NCBI GenBank assembly: GCA_016845585.1
Contig: JAERSO010000074.1
Span: 1-41,208 of the forward strand
DNA from: Acidimicrobiaceae bacterium
GTDB lineage: Bacteria; Actinomycetota; Acidimicrobiia; Acidimicrobiales; Aldehydirespiratoraceae
Length of the DNA: 41,208 nt
Direction: 5' to 3'
The notes under the pieces are model-generated. The model was given only the letters and a program-made list of their open reading frames with translations. It ran no database searches and was not told where the DNA came from. Positions 33,868 through 41,208 of this stretch are shown one piece after another. The position numbers and the translations under genes were made by a program. The stretch's first letter is position 1; every line of letters starts with the position of its first letter.

Positions 33868-35487
33868 ATGAGCTCTGAACCCCACCGGCACGAGGTCGTC
33901 ATCATCGGCGCCGGCGTGTCCGGCATCTACCAGATCAAGCGGCTCGTCGATCTCGACATCGACGCCGTCGTGCTCGAAGGCGACGACGATCTCGGCGGCA
34001 CCTGGTACCGCAACCGCTACCCGGGTGCCCGATTCGACTCAGAGAGCTACACCTACGGCTACTCGTGGTCGCAGGAAGTACTCGACGAGTGGGACTGGAA
34101 GGAACGCTTCTCCGGCCAGCCCGAGAACCTGCACTATCTGAACTTCGTGGCCGACAAGTTCGACCTGCGCCGCCACATGCGGTTCAACGCCCGGGTGACG
34201 TCGATGACCTGGGACGACGATGAGCGCGAGTGGACGGTCGAGCTCGAGGACGGCGACGTCTACGTGAGCCGGTTCGTGATCCCCAGCCTCGGGCCGCTGT
34301 CGATGCCGACATTGCCCCGCTACCCGGGCATGGACGAGTTCGCCGGCCCGTCGTTCCACACGTACCACTGGCCCAAGGAACCCCTCGACCTCACCGACAA
34401 GCGGGTTGGCGTGATCGGCACCGGCGCCACCGGCATCCAGGTCATCGGCGAGCTCGCCGACAAGGTCGGCGAGTTGAAGGTCTTCCAGCGGCGACCGAAC
34501 TGGAGCTCGCCGCTCAACAACTCGGAGATCTCCGCAGAGGAAATGGCCGAGATCCGGGGGCGCTACGACGAGATCTTCGCCAACTGCGCCGAATCTCCTG
34601 GGGGCTTCGAGCACGTGCCCGACTGGCGCGGCTTCTGGAACCTCACCGAGGAGGAACGCCACGCCCACTACGACTTCCTCTACACCCAGCCCGGCTTCGC
34701 CATCCTCGTCGCCAACTTCGCCGAGATCTTCTTCGACCAAGCCGCCAACGATGAGATCTCCGAATACATCGCCAACCGCATCCGGGAGCGGGTGAATGAT
34801 CCGGTCATCGCCGAGAAGCTCATCCCGCTCGACCACGGATTCGGCATGCAGCGCCTACCACTCGAGACCAACTACTTCGAGGCGTACAACCGCGACAACG
34901 TGAACCTGGTCGACCTGTCCGAGGCGCCCATCGAACGCATCACCGCCACCGGCATCAAGACCGCCGCGGCTCATCACGAACTCGACGTGATCGTCTACGC
35001 CACCGGGTTCGACGCCATCACCGGCGGCTACGACCGCATCGACATCCACGGCGTCGATGGTCGACGGCTTGGTGAGGTGTGGAAGGACAGTCCTCGCACC
35101 TACATCGGTGTGCTCGCCCACGGCTTCCCCAACCTGTTCATGATCGCCGGTCCCCAGAGCGTGTCGGGATCCACGAACTTCCCGCGAGCGATCGAGACTG
35201 GTGTCGACTGGGTGACCGACCTCCTCGTCCAGGCGAGGGCGGACGGTCGCACCCGCATCGAGGCGACGGCGGAGGCCGAGCAGGAGTGGGTCGACGAGGT
35301 CGTGCGCGCCCATGAGCGCATGATGTTTCGCCGCAGCAAGGGCTGGTTCACCGGCTACAACTCCAACGTCGCCGGCCACCAGGAAGGCAAGATCCGCTAC
35401 CAGGCGTACTTCGGCGGCGCCCCCCGCTACAACCAACGCGTCACCGAACTGGCCGCCAACGGCTACCCCGGCATCACCGTCGCCTGA
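33868..35487 (+). CDS. Flavin monooxygenase, Baeyer-Villiger type
   Basis: 539 residues from ATG 33868. Two Rossmann motifs, VVIIGAGVSGI (FAD, residues 10-20) and VGVIGTGATGI (NADPH, residues 180-190), flank the fingerprint F158-A-G-P-S-F-H-T-Y-H-W-P169. This is the F-x-G-x3-H-T-x2-W-P signature of Baeyer-Villiger monooxygenases. GGTWYRNRYPGARFD is also typical. The enzyme would insert oxygen next to a carbonyl using NADPH and O2, giving an ester or lactone. The stop codon lies inside a 14-bp inverted repeat that terminates the gene. It is monocistronic. Substrate unknown, probably a ketone or steroid-like compound. Confidence 0.92.
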   Translation: MSSEPHRHEVVIIGAGVSGIYQIKRLVDLDIDAVVLEGDDDLGGTWYRNRYPGARFDSESYTYGYSWSQEVLDEWDWKERFSGQPENLHYLNFVADKFDLRRHMRFNARVTSMTWDDDEREWTVELEDGDVYVSRFVIPSLGPLSMPTLPRYPGMDEFAGPSFHTYHWPKEPLDLTDKRVGVIGTGATGIQVIGELADKVGELKVFQRRPNWSSPLNNSEISAEEMAEIRGRYDEIFANCAESPGGFEHVPDWRGFWNLTEEERHAHYDFLYTQPGFAILVANFAEIFFDQAANDEISEYIANRIRERVNDPVIAEKLIPLDHGFGMQRLPLETNYFEAYNRDNVNLVDLSEAPIERITATGIKTAAAHHELDVIVYATGFDAITGGYDRIDIHGVDGRRLGEVWKDSPRTYIGVLAHGFPNLFMIAGPQSVSGSTNFPRAIETGVDWVTDLLVQARADGRTRIEATAEAEQEWVDEVVRAHERMMFRRSKGWFTGYNSNVAGHQEGKIRYQAYFGGAPRYNQRVTELAANGYPGITVA

Positions 35488-35546
35488 GAAAGAACGGTGG
35501 TTGAACCCCAGAAAGTACGGGGGTCCGACCTGCGTTCTTTCTCAGG
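35483..35546. terminator. Long inverted repeat between convergent genes
   Basis: CCTGAGAAAGAACG (35483-35496) and its exact complement (35533-35546) form a 14-bp stem around a 36-nt loop. The arms cover the stop codons of the Baeyer-Villiger gene (+) and the MFS gene (-). The loop holds GGTTGAACCCC and GGGGGTCCGACC, related to the GGGGTCTGACCCC element at other gene ends here. Confidence 0.65.
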
Positions 35547-36669
35547 GGTCGCGCATCATGGTGGCGGCAACGGCGAGTGTGGCGATCGCCGCCACGACCA
35601 CCCACGTCCACGAACCGGTGGCGTCGCGGAGGGCGCCGCCCGCGAGGGGCCCGACTCCCCCGGCGAGACCGAGCACCGCCCCCTGCATGCCCATCAAGAG
35701 ACCGAGATCCGAGCCTGCGAAACGCTCACGCGAATGGATCGCCTGAAGGGGGCTGGTGGCACCGAAACCGGCGCCGGCGAGGACGGCGAATCCGAGCGCC
35801 GCCGCCACACTGCCGACCAGCAGCAACAGCACGCCGGCGGCACTCACGACATACGCCGCGAAGAGCAGTGGCGCCGAACCCCACCGATTGAGTGCGCCGG
35901 CCAATCCGACCCGCACGAGGATCTGACACAGCCCACGCAACCCGGCAAGGGTCCCGGCCACGCCAAGCGAAAGCCCGGCGTGCGTCATGATCGGCACTTG
36001 GTACACCAGGACCGTGGAGAACGCGACCCCGCCGGCGATGTACGCGGCGAACATGCGACGCACGGTGGGTGATCGAAGCGCATCTCGAAGTGCGGTGAAC
36101 GGACTCGTGGACGGGCCGCTTCCGACACTCGCTGCCTGGCGGCGCAGAGCGGCCCCGGCCAGCGCGCCGACGAGCGCGAACACAGCCAGCATCCGTGCCC
36201 CGATCCGCCACCCGTTCGTGTCGACCACCAGCGCCGTGAGAGGGATGAAGATCGGGCTGCAGAACGCCCCGATCAGTGTCAGTTTCGCAATGGCGTTCGC
36301 CGGCGCGTCGGCGTGGAGTCGGCCGGCGATCACGGTGGTCACGTGGTAGAAGCCGGTGGCCCCCATGACACCACCACCCAGGGCGTAGAGCACCGCGAAC
36401 AGCAGCACATCGTCGGCCCAGGTCGCCGCCAGAAGCGGCAGTGCGCCGAACACCGCCTGAACGCCGAAGGGACCGACTGCGCCGAACCGATCGAGCAACC
36501 TCCCCGCCACGAACGCACCGAGACCGGCGATGATCTGCGCCGCGGCGAACGTGGCACCGAGCGTGCTCGTCGACCACCCGATGTCGTCCTGGATCGGGCC
36601 GATGAGCACGCCGAATCCGTAGAACCAGGACCCGTACGCGGTGATGGTGACGAGCCCGAGGATCCACAC
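35542..36669 (-). CDS. MFS transporter
   Basis: 375 residues if started at GTG 36669, just after the hairpin that ends the upstream gene. A longer frame runs back through that terminator and another gene and is unlikely. The protein is almost entirely hydrophobic, with about 11-12 membrane helices. GRLLDRFGAVGPFGVQ is the A-like loop between helices 2 and 3 (G-x3-D-R-x-G). YGSWFYGFGVLIGPIQDDIGWS is typical of MFS first helices in the monocarboxylate/oxalate-formate group. It is an inner-membrane transporter for a small organic acid or drug-like molecule. Proximity to monooxygenases may mean uptake of their substrate, by inference. Confidence 0.85.
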   Translation of the reverse strand: MWILGLVTITAYGSWFYGFGVLIGPIQDDIGWSTSTLGATFAAAQIIAGLGAFVAGRLLDRFGAVGPFGVQAVFGALPLLAATWADDVLLFAVLYALGGGVMGATGFYHVTTVIAGRLHADAPANAIAKLTLIGAFCSPIFIPLTALVVDTNGWRIGARMLAVFALVGALAGAALRRQAASVGSGPSTSPFTALRDALRSPTVRRMFAAYIAGGVAFSTVLVYQVPIMTHAGLSLGVAGTLAGLRGLCQILVRVGLAGALNRWGSAPLLFAAYVVSAAGVLLLLVGSVAAALGFAVLAGAGFGATSPLQAIHSRERFAGSDLGLLMGMQGAVLGLAGGVGPLAGGALRDATGSWTWVVVAAIATLAVAATMMRDP

Positions 36670-36676
36670 CCCGAGT

Positions 36677-36705
36677 TTGGACGGGGGTCTGACCCCAGCG
36701 TCCAA
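36677..36705 (-). terminator. Hairpin with GGGGTCTGACCCC core
   Basis: TTGGACG / CGTCCAA form the outer 7-bp stem and GGGGT / ACCCC the inner stem. It lies between the DUF454 stop (36708) and the MFS start (36669) on the minus strand and very probably ends the DUF454 transcript. Confidence 0.6.
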
Positions 36706-36707
36706 GC

Positions 36708-37190
36708 TCAGCTGCCTTCGTGACGGGGGTCGGCGGCTTCGGGACCGCGAGGTGCTGAGGTGCCGCTCGCAGCTCGCTGGGCGAGCACGACTTCCTTGGT
36801 CGGCACGATGAACATCACGGTGGCGAGGCCGATCACGGCAAGCCCGAGGATCACCGCTCGGATGACCCAGCCGTCCACCAACCATGCGCTCAGCCCGACG
36901 AAGAAGGCGATCATGACCACGGCGGTGAGCTTTGCCCGGCGCGGGATCCCGAGACCATCGCGGTAGTCGCGGACCAATGGACCGATGGTGGGAAGATCCA
37001 GGACCCACGCCTCGAGGCGCGGGTTGGACTTGGAGAAAGCCCACGCCGCGATGATGAAGAACACCGTGGTCGGAAGCCCGGGGACGATGATGCCGACGCC
37101 GCCCACGGCCACTGAGAGCAACCCCGCGCTCGTCCACGCGAAATGAGCCAGACGCCCACGCCGTGCTGGCAAGGTCGTCCTGGCAGTCAT
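36708..37190 (-). CDS. DUF454 (YbaN-like) membrane protein
   Basis: 160 residues. The family pattern is clear: a first membrane helix with AGLLSVAVGGVGIIVPGLPTTVFFIIAAWAFSKSNPRLEAWVLDLP (the G-x-I-x-P-x-LPTTxF motif and F-x-x-S-x-P-R). Then come GPLVRDYRDGLGIPRRAKL and two further helices. DUF454/YbaN proteins are small inner-membrane proteins of unknown function. A polar 30-residue C-terminal tail follows. It is 135 bp downstream of the Hsp20 gene, and that gap holds no clear element. Confidence 0.85.
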   Translation of the reverse strand: MTARTTLPARRGRLAHFAWTSAGLLSVAVGGVGIIVPGLPTTVFFIIAAWAFSKSNPRLEAWVLDLPTIGPLVRDYRDGLGIPRRAKLTAVVMIAFFVGLSAWLVDGWVIRAVILGLAVIGLATVMFIVPTKEVVLAQRAASGTSAPRGPEAADPRHEGS

Positions 37191-37325
37191 CGAAGGCTGA
37201 CGATCGTCGGTGGCATCTCAGTACAAGCTTGCCCGTTCGATCGGGATTCGGCGAGGCCGGGCTTCAGGCGATGCAACGACTGCCCTCGGCACCGGTCCTC
37301 GCTCGTGCGTCGACAACGACGCAGA

Positions 37326-37799
37326 TCAGTTGACCACGATCCGGTGGGGCTCCACAGTCTCCGACTTCGGTACGGCGACCGTCAGTTCTCCGTTGGCCAG
37401 ATCGGCCGTGATGGTGTCGGCGTCGAAATCGGCGCCCAGCGTCACCTCGTACCGGAAGGTGCCACTAACGCGGCGGCGCTGGCGAAGCACCCCTTCACGC
37501 TCCTTGTCCCGGCGCTCACCGCAGATGACGATCGTCTTCCCGTGGGACTCGACCTCGACATCCTTCTTGTCCACTCCCGGCAATTCGACCTCGATCGTCC
37601 AACCCGAGTCGGTCTCCTCGATGTCGGCCAGCGGGGTGAAATCCACCCCGTCGAACGCGCTGAGAAGGCTGGGGAATCGGGTCATCAGCGGCCGGTATCC
37701 GAAGCGTCGTACCAGGCTCTCGAACTCGCCCATCGGGTCCCAGCTGGATGACTCGGCCGGAACCGAGCCCGCAGCTTCCTTGACTTCTACATCAGTCAT
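37326..37799 (-). CDS. Hsp20-family small heat shock protein
   Basis: 157 residues. Residues about 55-150 form the alpha-crystallin domain (PLADIEETDSGWTIEVELPGVDKKDVEVE, RRVSGTFRYEVTLGADFDADTITADLANGELTVAVPK). The hallmark is the G-x-L-x-V-x-V-P-K near the end. The N-terminal arm (WDPMGEFESLVRRFGYRPLM) helps oligomerise. It is an ATP-independent holdase for unfolding proteins in the cytoplasm. It is monocistronic. No CIRCE or HAIR-type operator is visible upstream; the only structure there is an 11-bp hairpin. Confidence 0.94.
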   Translation of the reverse strand: MTDVEVKEAAGSVPAESSSWDPMGEFESLVRRFGYRPLMTRFPSLLSAFDGVDFTPLADIEETDSGWTIEVELPGVDKKDVEVESHGKTIVICGERRDKEREGVLRQRRRVSGTFRYEVTLGADFDADTITADLANGELTVAVPKSETVEPHRIVVN

Positions 37800-37829
37800 G
37801 ATTCACATCCTTGTCTCGTACTGATAGAC

Positions 37830-37855
37830 GCCGCGGGAACCGACGTTCCCGCGGC
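37830..37855. terminator. GC-rich hairpin upstream of Hsp20 gene
   Basis: GCCGCGGGAAC / GTTCCCGCGGC pair perfectly over 11 bp with loop CGAC. It looks like a terminator but sits in the divergent region between the Hsp20 gene (-) and the amidohydrolase triad (+), where no gene end is visible. It may be the remnant of a terminator at a junction, or a regulatory hairpin in the Hsp20 leader. Confidence 0.4.
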
Positions 37856-37975
37856 TCACCATCAATCATCATCCGGCCCCCGGACGGCGCTTAGAGCCGA
37901 AGGTCCCGCGGCCATAGGCGGCGCGACTGCGCTCGTCCACAGAGGTTGCAGGGACGAAAGCCTCTGGGACTCCGG

Positions 37976-38761
37976 ATGGACGCGCTGCGACAGTGCCAGG
38001 AGGCTGACGCAAGGCATGCTCCTTTTTGGCTCGAGCAATCTGGCGAGGGGCCGCTGCTCGCGATCGACGCGCCGGCCCGAGCGCGCGAGGAGGACCCCCA
38101 TACCGACTACTGGGCGCGCGTTGTGCCGACATGGCTCGTACCGACTCAGTCGCGTTTCGAGGTGGATCTGAATCGCGAACGCAGCGAGTCCGTGTATGCC
38201 AGGCCGGAGATGGCCTGGGATCTCGACCTGTGGAGACATCCGCTCCCACCGGATCTCGTCGAGCGGTCGCACCAGGAGTACGACGACTTCTACCGAGAGC
38301 TCCGGCGACTCCTCGACGGACTCGCGCGTCGGTACGCGCACCTAGTCGTGCTCGACCTGCATTCCTACAACCACCGGCGTCGGGGGCCGGACGCAGCTCC
38401 GTCGGATCCGAACGCCAACCCGGAGGTCAATGTCGGAACCGGATCGCTCGATCGTGAGCGCTTCGGCGCGCTGGTCGACCGCTTCATTGCGGACCTTGCC
38501 GCGTTCGACTTTCTGGGCCGCCACTTGGACGTGCGTGAAGACGTCAAGTTCCGGGGGCGGCAGCTCGCTCGCTGGATTCACCGCGAGTACCCCGGGAGGG
38601 TCGCCACACTGTCGATCGAGTTCAAGAAGTTCTACATGGACGAATGGACCGGGGTCGGTGATGTGGAGCAGATCACCGCGATACGCGCTGCCCTCGCCGG
38701 GACGGTCCCGGGACTTCTCGAGGAACTCGATGTACTCGACGTACACGAGGCGAATCAATGA
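37976..38761 (+). CDS. N-formylglutamate amidohydrolase-like protein, short N-terminus
   Basis: 261 residues from ATG 37976. The family core is intact: AREEDPHTDYW, QSRFEVDLNRERSESVY, AWDLDLWRHPLP, VVLDLHSYNHRRRGP, NPEVNVGTGSLD, DVREDVKFRG and IEFKKFYMDEWTG. These define PF05013-type amidohydrolases, which cleave N-formylglutamate or related N-acyl amino acids. Between GPLLAID (residue 31) and AREEDP (residue 36) only a few residues remain. Relatives have about 20 more there, including an I-H-x-G-H-type segment thought to contribute to the active site. The gene overlaps the DUF1704 start by 4 bp (ATGA). The missing segment could be a deletion, so activity is uncertain. Confidence 0.82.
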   Translation: MDALRQCQEADARHAPFWLEQSGEGPLLAIDAPARAREEDPHTDYWARVVPTWLVPTQSRFEVDLNRERSESVYARPEMAWDLDLWRHPLPPDLVERSHQEYDDFYRELRRLLDGLARRYAHLVVLDLHSYNHRRRGPDAAPSDPNANPEVNVGTGSLDRERFGALVDRFIADLAAFDFLGRHLDVREDVKFRGRQLARWIHREYPGRVATLSIEFKKFYMDEWTGVGDVEQITAIRAALAGTVPGLLEELDVLDVHEANQ

Positions 38762-40638
38762 TCACGCTGACAGCCGAAGAAGCCGCGGGCGCACTCGAGT
38801 CCGAAGGTGAGCTCTTCGTCTCGGGACCAGTCGGTCGGATCCGGGTGGAGCGTCACGTTCCGTTTCTCATTGTCTACCGCAGCCGGGCAGACATCGACGA
38901 CAGCGACAACGAAGCGCTCGTCGAAGGCGAGCCCGCCGTTGCCATCGCCAACCCTGATCGGGCATCCGAGCTCGGCGCGTTCGTCGAAGCAATCGTGTCC
39001 GTCGAACGACGTCGCTTCGGCGCCTTTCTCGTCGTGGAGGTCTGGACCGTACCGGCCGAAACCGCCACCACTGATCTCCCCTTTCGCATCCTCGCCCCCA
39101 CACATCGGGCACCGGCGCAGGCCCTCGATGCCCTGGAGAGATCGCTCGTGACTGCGCACGTCGAGCGACGGCACGGGACCGTCAGCGTCGAGTACCGCGA
39201 CGACTGGCACCCACCCCACCTCGCGCCGCTTGCCCTACCGGCCGACACTTGCCATATCGGTATCGAGGTCCCCGCCGTCCACCGGGACACCGAGAGCGGC
39301 GACCCGCTCCCCCTTGCCCACCGTGAACTTCGCCGAGAGCTCCGCCAGTCGCTGCGTAGGGGCCTCTACGAGTTCAGCCATGCTCACACCCCCCTCCGGC
39401 CTGCGCATCACCACGAACTCGGTAGTCAAGCGATGACGCGTGCCGCGTTCGCCGTGGACAGCAAGATCGCCGATGTGGCGGCTGCATTCGACCTCCTGCT
39501 TCACGTGACCCCGGTCAACGTGCCAACCGCAGAGGCCGACTTCCGTGCGTCGGGGGGCGAACAAGAGCCGGAGTTTCTCTACCGAGCCCGCGCCCACGAC
39601 CCCGATCTGCTGAAACGACAGCTGTTCGGCATCGAACTGGAGGCGGTGGAGGACCCAGCGGTTCACCACCTCCTCGAGCAAAAACGGGCGGAGCTCGATC
39701 GGCAGCTGACGCTGATGGCCGATCGTGGTCACCGCCGATTTCTGTTTGGCAGTCAGGCCCTCTACGGCAAGCCATCACCTGAGCTCATCATGACTGCTGC
39801 GCTGGTCCTCGGGTCAATTCCACCCACGGAGCGCCGTGAGCCTGTTGCCGTGGAAGAGGTCGCCGACGAAGCCCGTCGGGAACTCGTCCACTATCGAGCA
39901 CTGGATCCATCGCTCACAGCTCGCGTCAGTGTCCGCGACGATCTCCCCGCCGTCATGGTGTCGCGCGGTGATCTGCTGATCGGGCGAACCGCCCGGGTCT
40001 CGCGCGACCGAATCGGCCCGCTCCTCGCCCACGAGATCGGTGTTCATGTGCTGACGCACCACAATGGCTCCAAGCAGCCATTCAGGGAGCTCCACGCCGG
40101 TACCGCCGGCTACGAGGCGCTCCAAGAGGGCCTCGCTGTGCTCTGGGAGTACCTCGTGGGAGGACTCGACCGAAGCCGATTGCGGCTGATTGCCGGCCGC
40201 GTGATCGCCGTACAGGCCGTCTGCGACGGTTCGGACTTCGTGGAGACACACCGGTTGATGACGCGGCACCACGGATTCTCGTTCGCCGAGGCGTTCAGCA
40301 TCGCGATGCGCGTTCACCGCGGCGGCGGATTCATCAAGGACGTCGTCTATCTACGCGGGCTCATGGACGTCCTCGACTACCTGCGATCCGGGGCGTCATT
40401 CGATCGCCTCCACTTGGGCAAGGTCGCATTGGAACATCTGGGGATCATCGAGGAGCTCGAGTGGCGGCAGATCCTCATGCCGCCGTGGCGCGAGGCCACG
40501 AGGTCGTCTACATCGAGCCGGGCCACTTCGAGCTCGGGATCGATGATCGCGTTTCCGCCCTCGGTCGAGCGGTCCCCCGTCGGCACTTTCGGCGCGGCGA
40601 TGTGCTACTGCGGGAGTTGCTCGACGCATCCACGTTGA
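38758..40638 (+). CDS. DUF1704 putative metallopeptidase (QEGLA-motif protein)
   Basis: The open frame has 626 residues, but family-like sequence ends around residue 578 (position about 40491, after EELEWRQILMPPW). The last part is Ser/Thr/Arg-rich read-through over the next gene. The N-terminal 150 residues are an unassigned domain. The DUF1704 core starts around residue 215 (VDSKIADVAAAFDLLLHVTPVN). It contains the zinc motif H425-E-I-G-V-H430 and the QEGLA motif with Glu457 (EALQEGLAVLWEYLVGG). Animal relatives (the MATCAP type) are tubulin tyrosine carboxypeptidases with HExxxH, so a peptidase or carboxypeptidase role is likely here. It is translationally coupled to the amidohydrolase and runs into an ATP-grasp gene, a conserved but little-studied combination. 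Confidence 0.8.
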   Translation: MITLTAEEAAGALESEGELFVSGPVGRIRVERHVPFLIVYRSRADIDDSDNEALVEGEPAVAIANPDRASELGAFVEAIVSVERRRFGAFLVVEVWTVPAETATTDLPFRILAPTHRAPAQALDALERSLVTAHVERRHGTVSVEYRDDWHPPHLAPLALPADTCHIGIEVPAVHRDTESGDPLPLAHRELRRELRQSLRRGLYEFSHAHTPLRPAHHHELGSQAMTRAAFAVDSKIADVAAAFDLLLHVTPVNVPTAEADFRASGGEQEPEFLYRARAHDPDLLKRQLFGIELEAVEDPAVHHLLEQKRAELDRQLTLMADRGHRRFLFGSQALYGKPSPELIMTAALVLGSIPPTERREPVAVEEVADEARRELVHYRALDPSLTARVSVRDDLPAVMVSRGDLLIGRTARVSRDRIGPLLAHEIGVHVLTHHNGSKQPFRELHAGTAGYEALQEGLAVLWEYLVGGLDRSRLRLIAGRVIAVQAVCDGSDFVETHRLMTRHHGFSFAEAFSIAMRVHRGGGFIKDVVYLRGLMDVLDYLRSGASFDRLHLGKVALEHLGIIEELEWRQILMPPWREATRSSTSSRATSSSGSMIAFPPSVERSPVGTFGAAMCYCGSCSTHPR

Positions 40639-41208
40639 GGCCACAGATGCCGGTCGGCGATCTCGACGTACTCATGCTCAGGAACAACCCGAATCAGGAT
40701 GTCGCCCACCGACCGTGGGCGCGAATGAGCCACGATCGCCTTCGGCGCACTCGCTGCACGCGAAGGGGTGATGGTGGTGAACGACCCCCGCACCCTCGCC
40801 CGTTCGTTGACAAAGCTGTACCTGCAGGAGTTTCCCCGTGAGGTGAGACCCGACACGCTGGCGACTCGCGACCGAGAGCGGGCCAAGGAGTTCATCGACT
40901 CCCATGCGGGACGGGCGGTCTTCAAGCCACTGTTCGGATACGGGGGGAACAACGTCTTTCTGGTGCGCCCCGAGGACGGGCCCAACGTCAACCAGGTGTT
41001 CGAAGCGGTCGCGGAGGACGGCTATGTGATCGTGCAGGAGTATCTCCCTGATGCCGTCGCGGGCGATACCCGACTGTTTCTGCTTGACGGGCGGCCACTC
41101 GTCGTGCGGGGACGAGTGGCCGCAGTCGCCCGACGCCGCACGACCGGCGAGCCCGACATGCGAAGCAACCTGACCGCGGGCGCAGGTGCAGTTCCCGCCG
41201 ACGTCGAC
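40461..41208 (+). pseudogene. Glutathione-synthetase-like ATP-grasp ligase, frameshifted and cut by window end
   Basis: Two frames join into one ligase. From about 40461 the first gives AAVARGHEVVYIEPGHFELG and PVGDLDVLMLRNNPNQDVAHRPWA, the pre-ATP-grasp domain. Near 40731 the frame changes and continues with IAFGALAAREGVMVVNDPRTLARSLTKLYLQEF, AGRAVFKPLFGYGGNNVFLV (ATP-binding Lys), DGYVIVQEYLPD and PDMRSNLTAGAGA to the window edge. This is the GshB/RimK-type ATP-grasp fold that forms amide bonds using ATP. The N-terminus is shorter than in relatives: the first strand and the substrate loop ahead of AAVARGHEV seem missing, and the DUF1704 frame overlaps it. Either a deletion has fused the two gene ends or the sequence is faulty. 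The C-terminus lies outside the window. Confidence 0.75.

Noticed and set aside
35497..36072. Open frame on the + strand after the Baeyer-Villiger gene
   Set aside because: It overlaps the MFS gene antisense, begins inside the terminator loop and has shadow-type composition.
40492..40638. C-terminal extension of the DUF1704 frame
   Set aside because: The residues are Ser/Thr/Arg-rich without family similarity, and the same DNA in another frame encodes clear ATP-grasp sequence, so the extension is treated as read-through.

Overview
The window looks like the chromosome of a high-GC actinobacterium. Supporting signs are strong G/C third-position bias, GTG starts, probable leaderless genes, DUF222/HNH (13E12-type) paralogues, a mycothiol-type (MDMPI-like) protein, an SCO6745-type protein and an actinobacterial-style LexA box (CGAAC-N4-GTTCG). 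The gene mix fits an Acidimicrobiia-like lineage (Ilumatobacter relatives), but that placement is inference. No phage, conjugation or CRISPR module is visible.

Left part (1-14.5 kb). A HAD-IB phosphatase (cut by the window edge), a LarA-like (DUF2088) protein and a PlsC acyltransferase form one tight + strand unit. A two-component pair follows, whose kinase is frameshifted, then a small lipoprotein and a GntR/UTRA regulator. The regulator diverges from a mitochondrial-type aconitase. Next come an unusual membrane protein with one Hsp70-like lobe, a structured intergenic region, a LysR regulator next to a short acyl-CoA carboxyltransferase, and citrate synthase.

Middle (14.5-20.3 kb). The minus strand carries chorismate mutase, AceK (isocitrate dehydrogenase kinase/phosphatase) and a quinone oxidoreductase, with tRNA-Val(GAC) and tRNA-Cys(GCA) upstream. 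With aconitase and citrate synthase this makes a loose central-carbon neighbourhood. A 72-residue protein behind a consensus SOS box and a scarred junction of two truncated genes (one a DUF222/HNH fragment) follow.

Accessory catabolic part (20.3-36.7 kb). A compact seven-gene minus-strand operon (20307-28075) encodes a sulfatase, an alpha/beta hydrolase, a flavin monooxygenase, a reductive-dehalogenase-like protein with a duplicated substrate domain, a STAS-like protein, a metallo-beta-lactamase-fold hydrolase and an MDMPI-like protein. Together these could remove sulfate and halogen from an aromatic compound and oxidise it; the substrate is unknown. Around it lie a SnoaL/DUF2855 pair, an SDR / nitroreductase-SRPBCC / SCO6745 operon, a frameshifted DUF222/HNH gene, a Baeyer-Villiger-type monooxygenase and an MFS transporter.

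Right end (36.7-41.2 kb). A DUF454 membrane protein and an Hsp20 chaperone are followed by a + strand triad: N-formylglutamate-amidohydrolase-like, DUF1704 (HExxxH/QEGLA) and glutathione-synthetase-like ATP-grasp. This looks like an uncharacterised peptide or amino-acid ligation system, although all three genes show possible deletions or a frameshift here. Several other genes also carry single frameshifts, so either gene decay or indel errors in the assembly must be considered.
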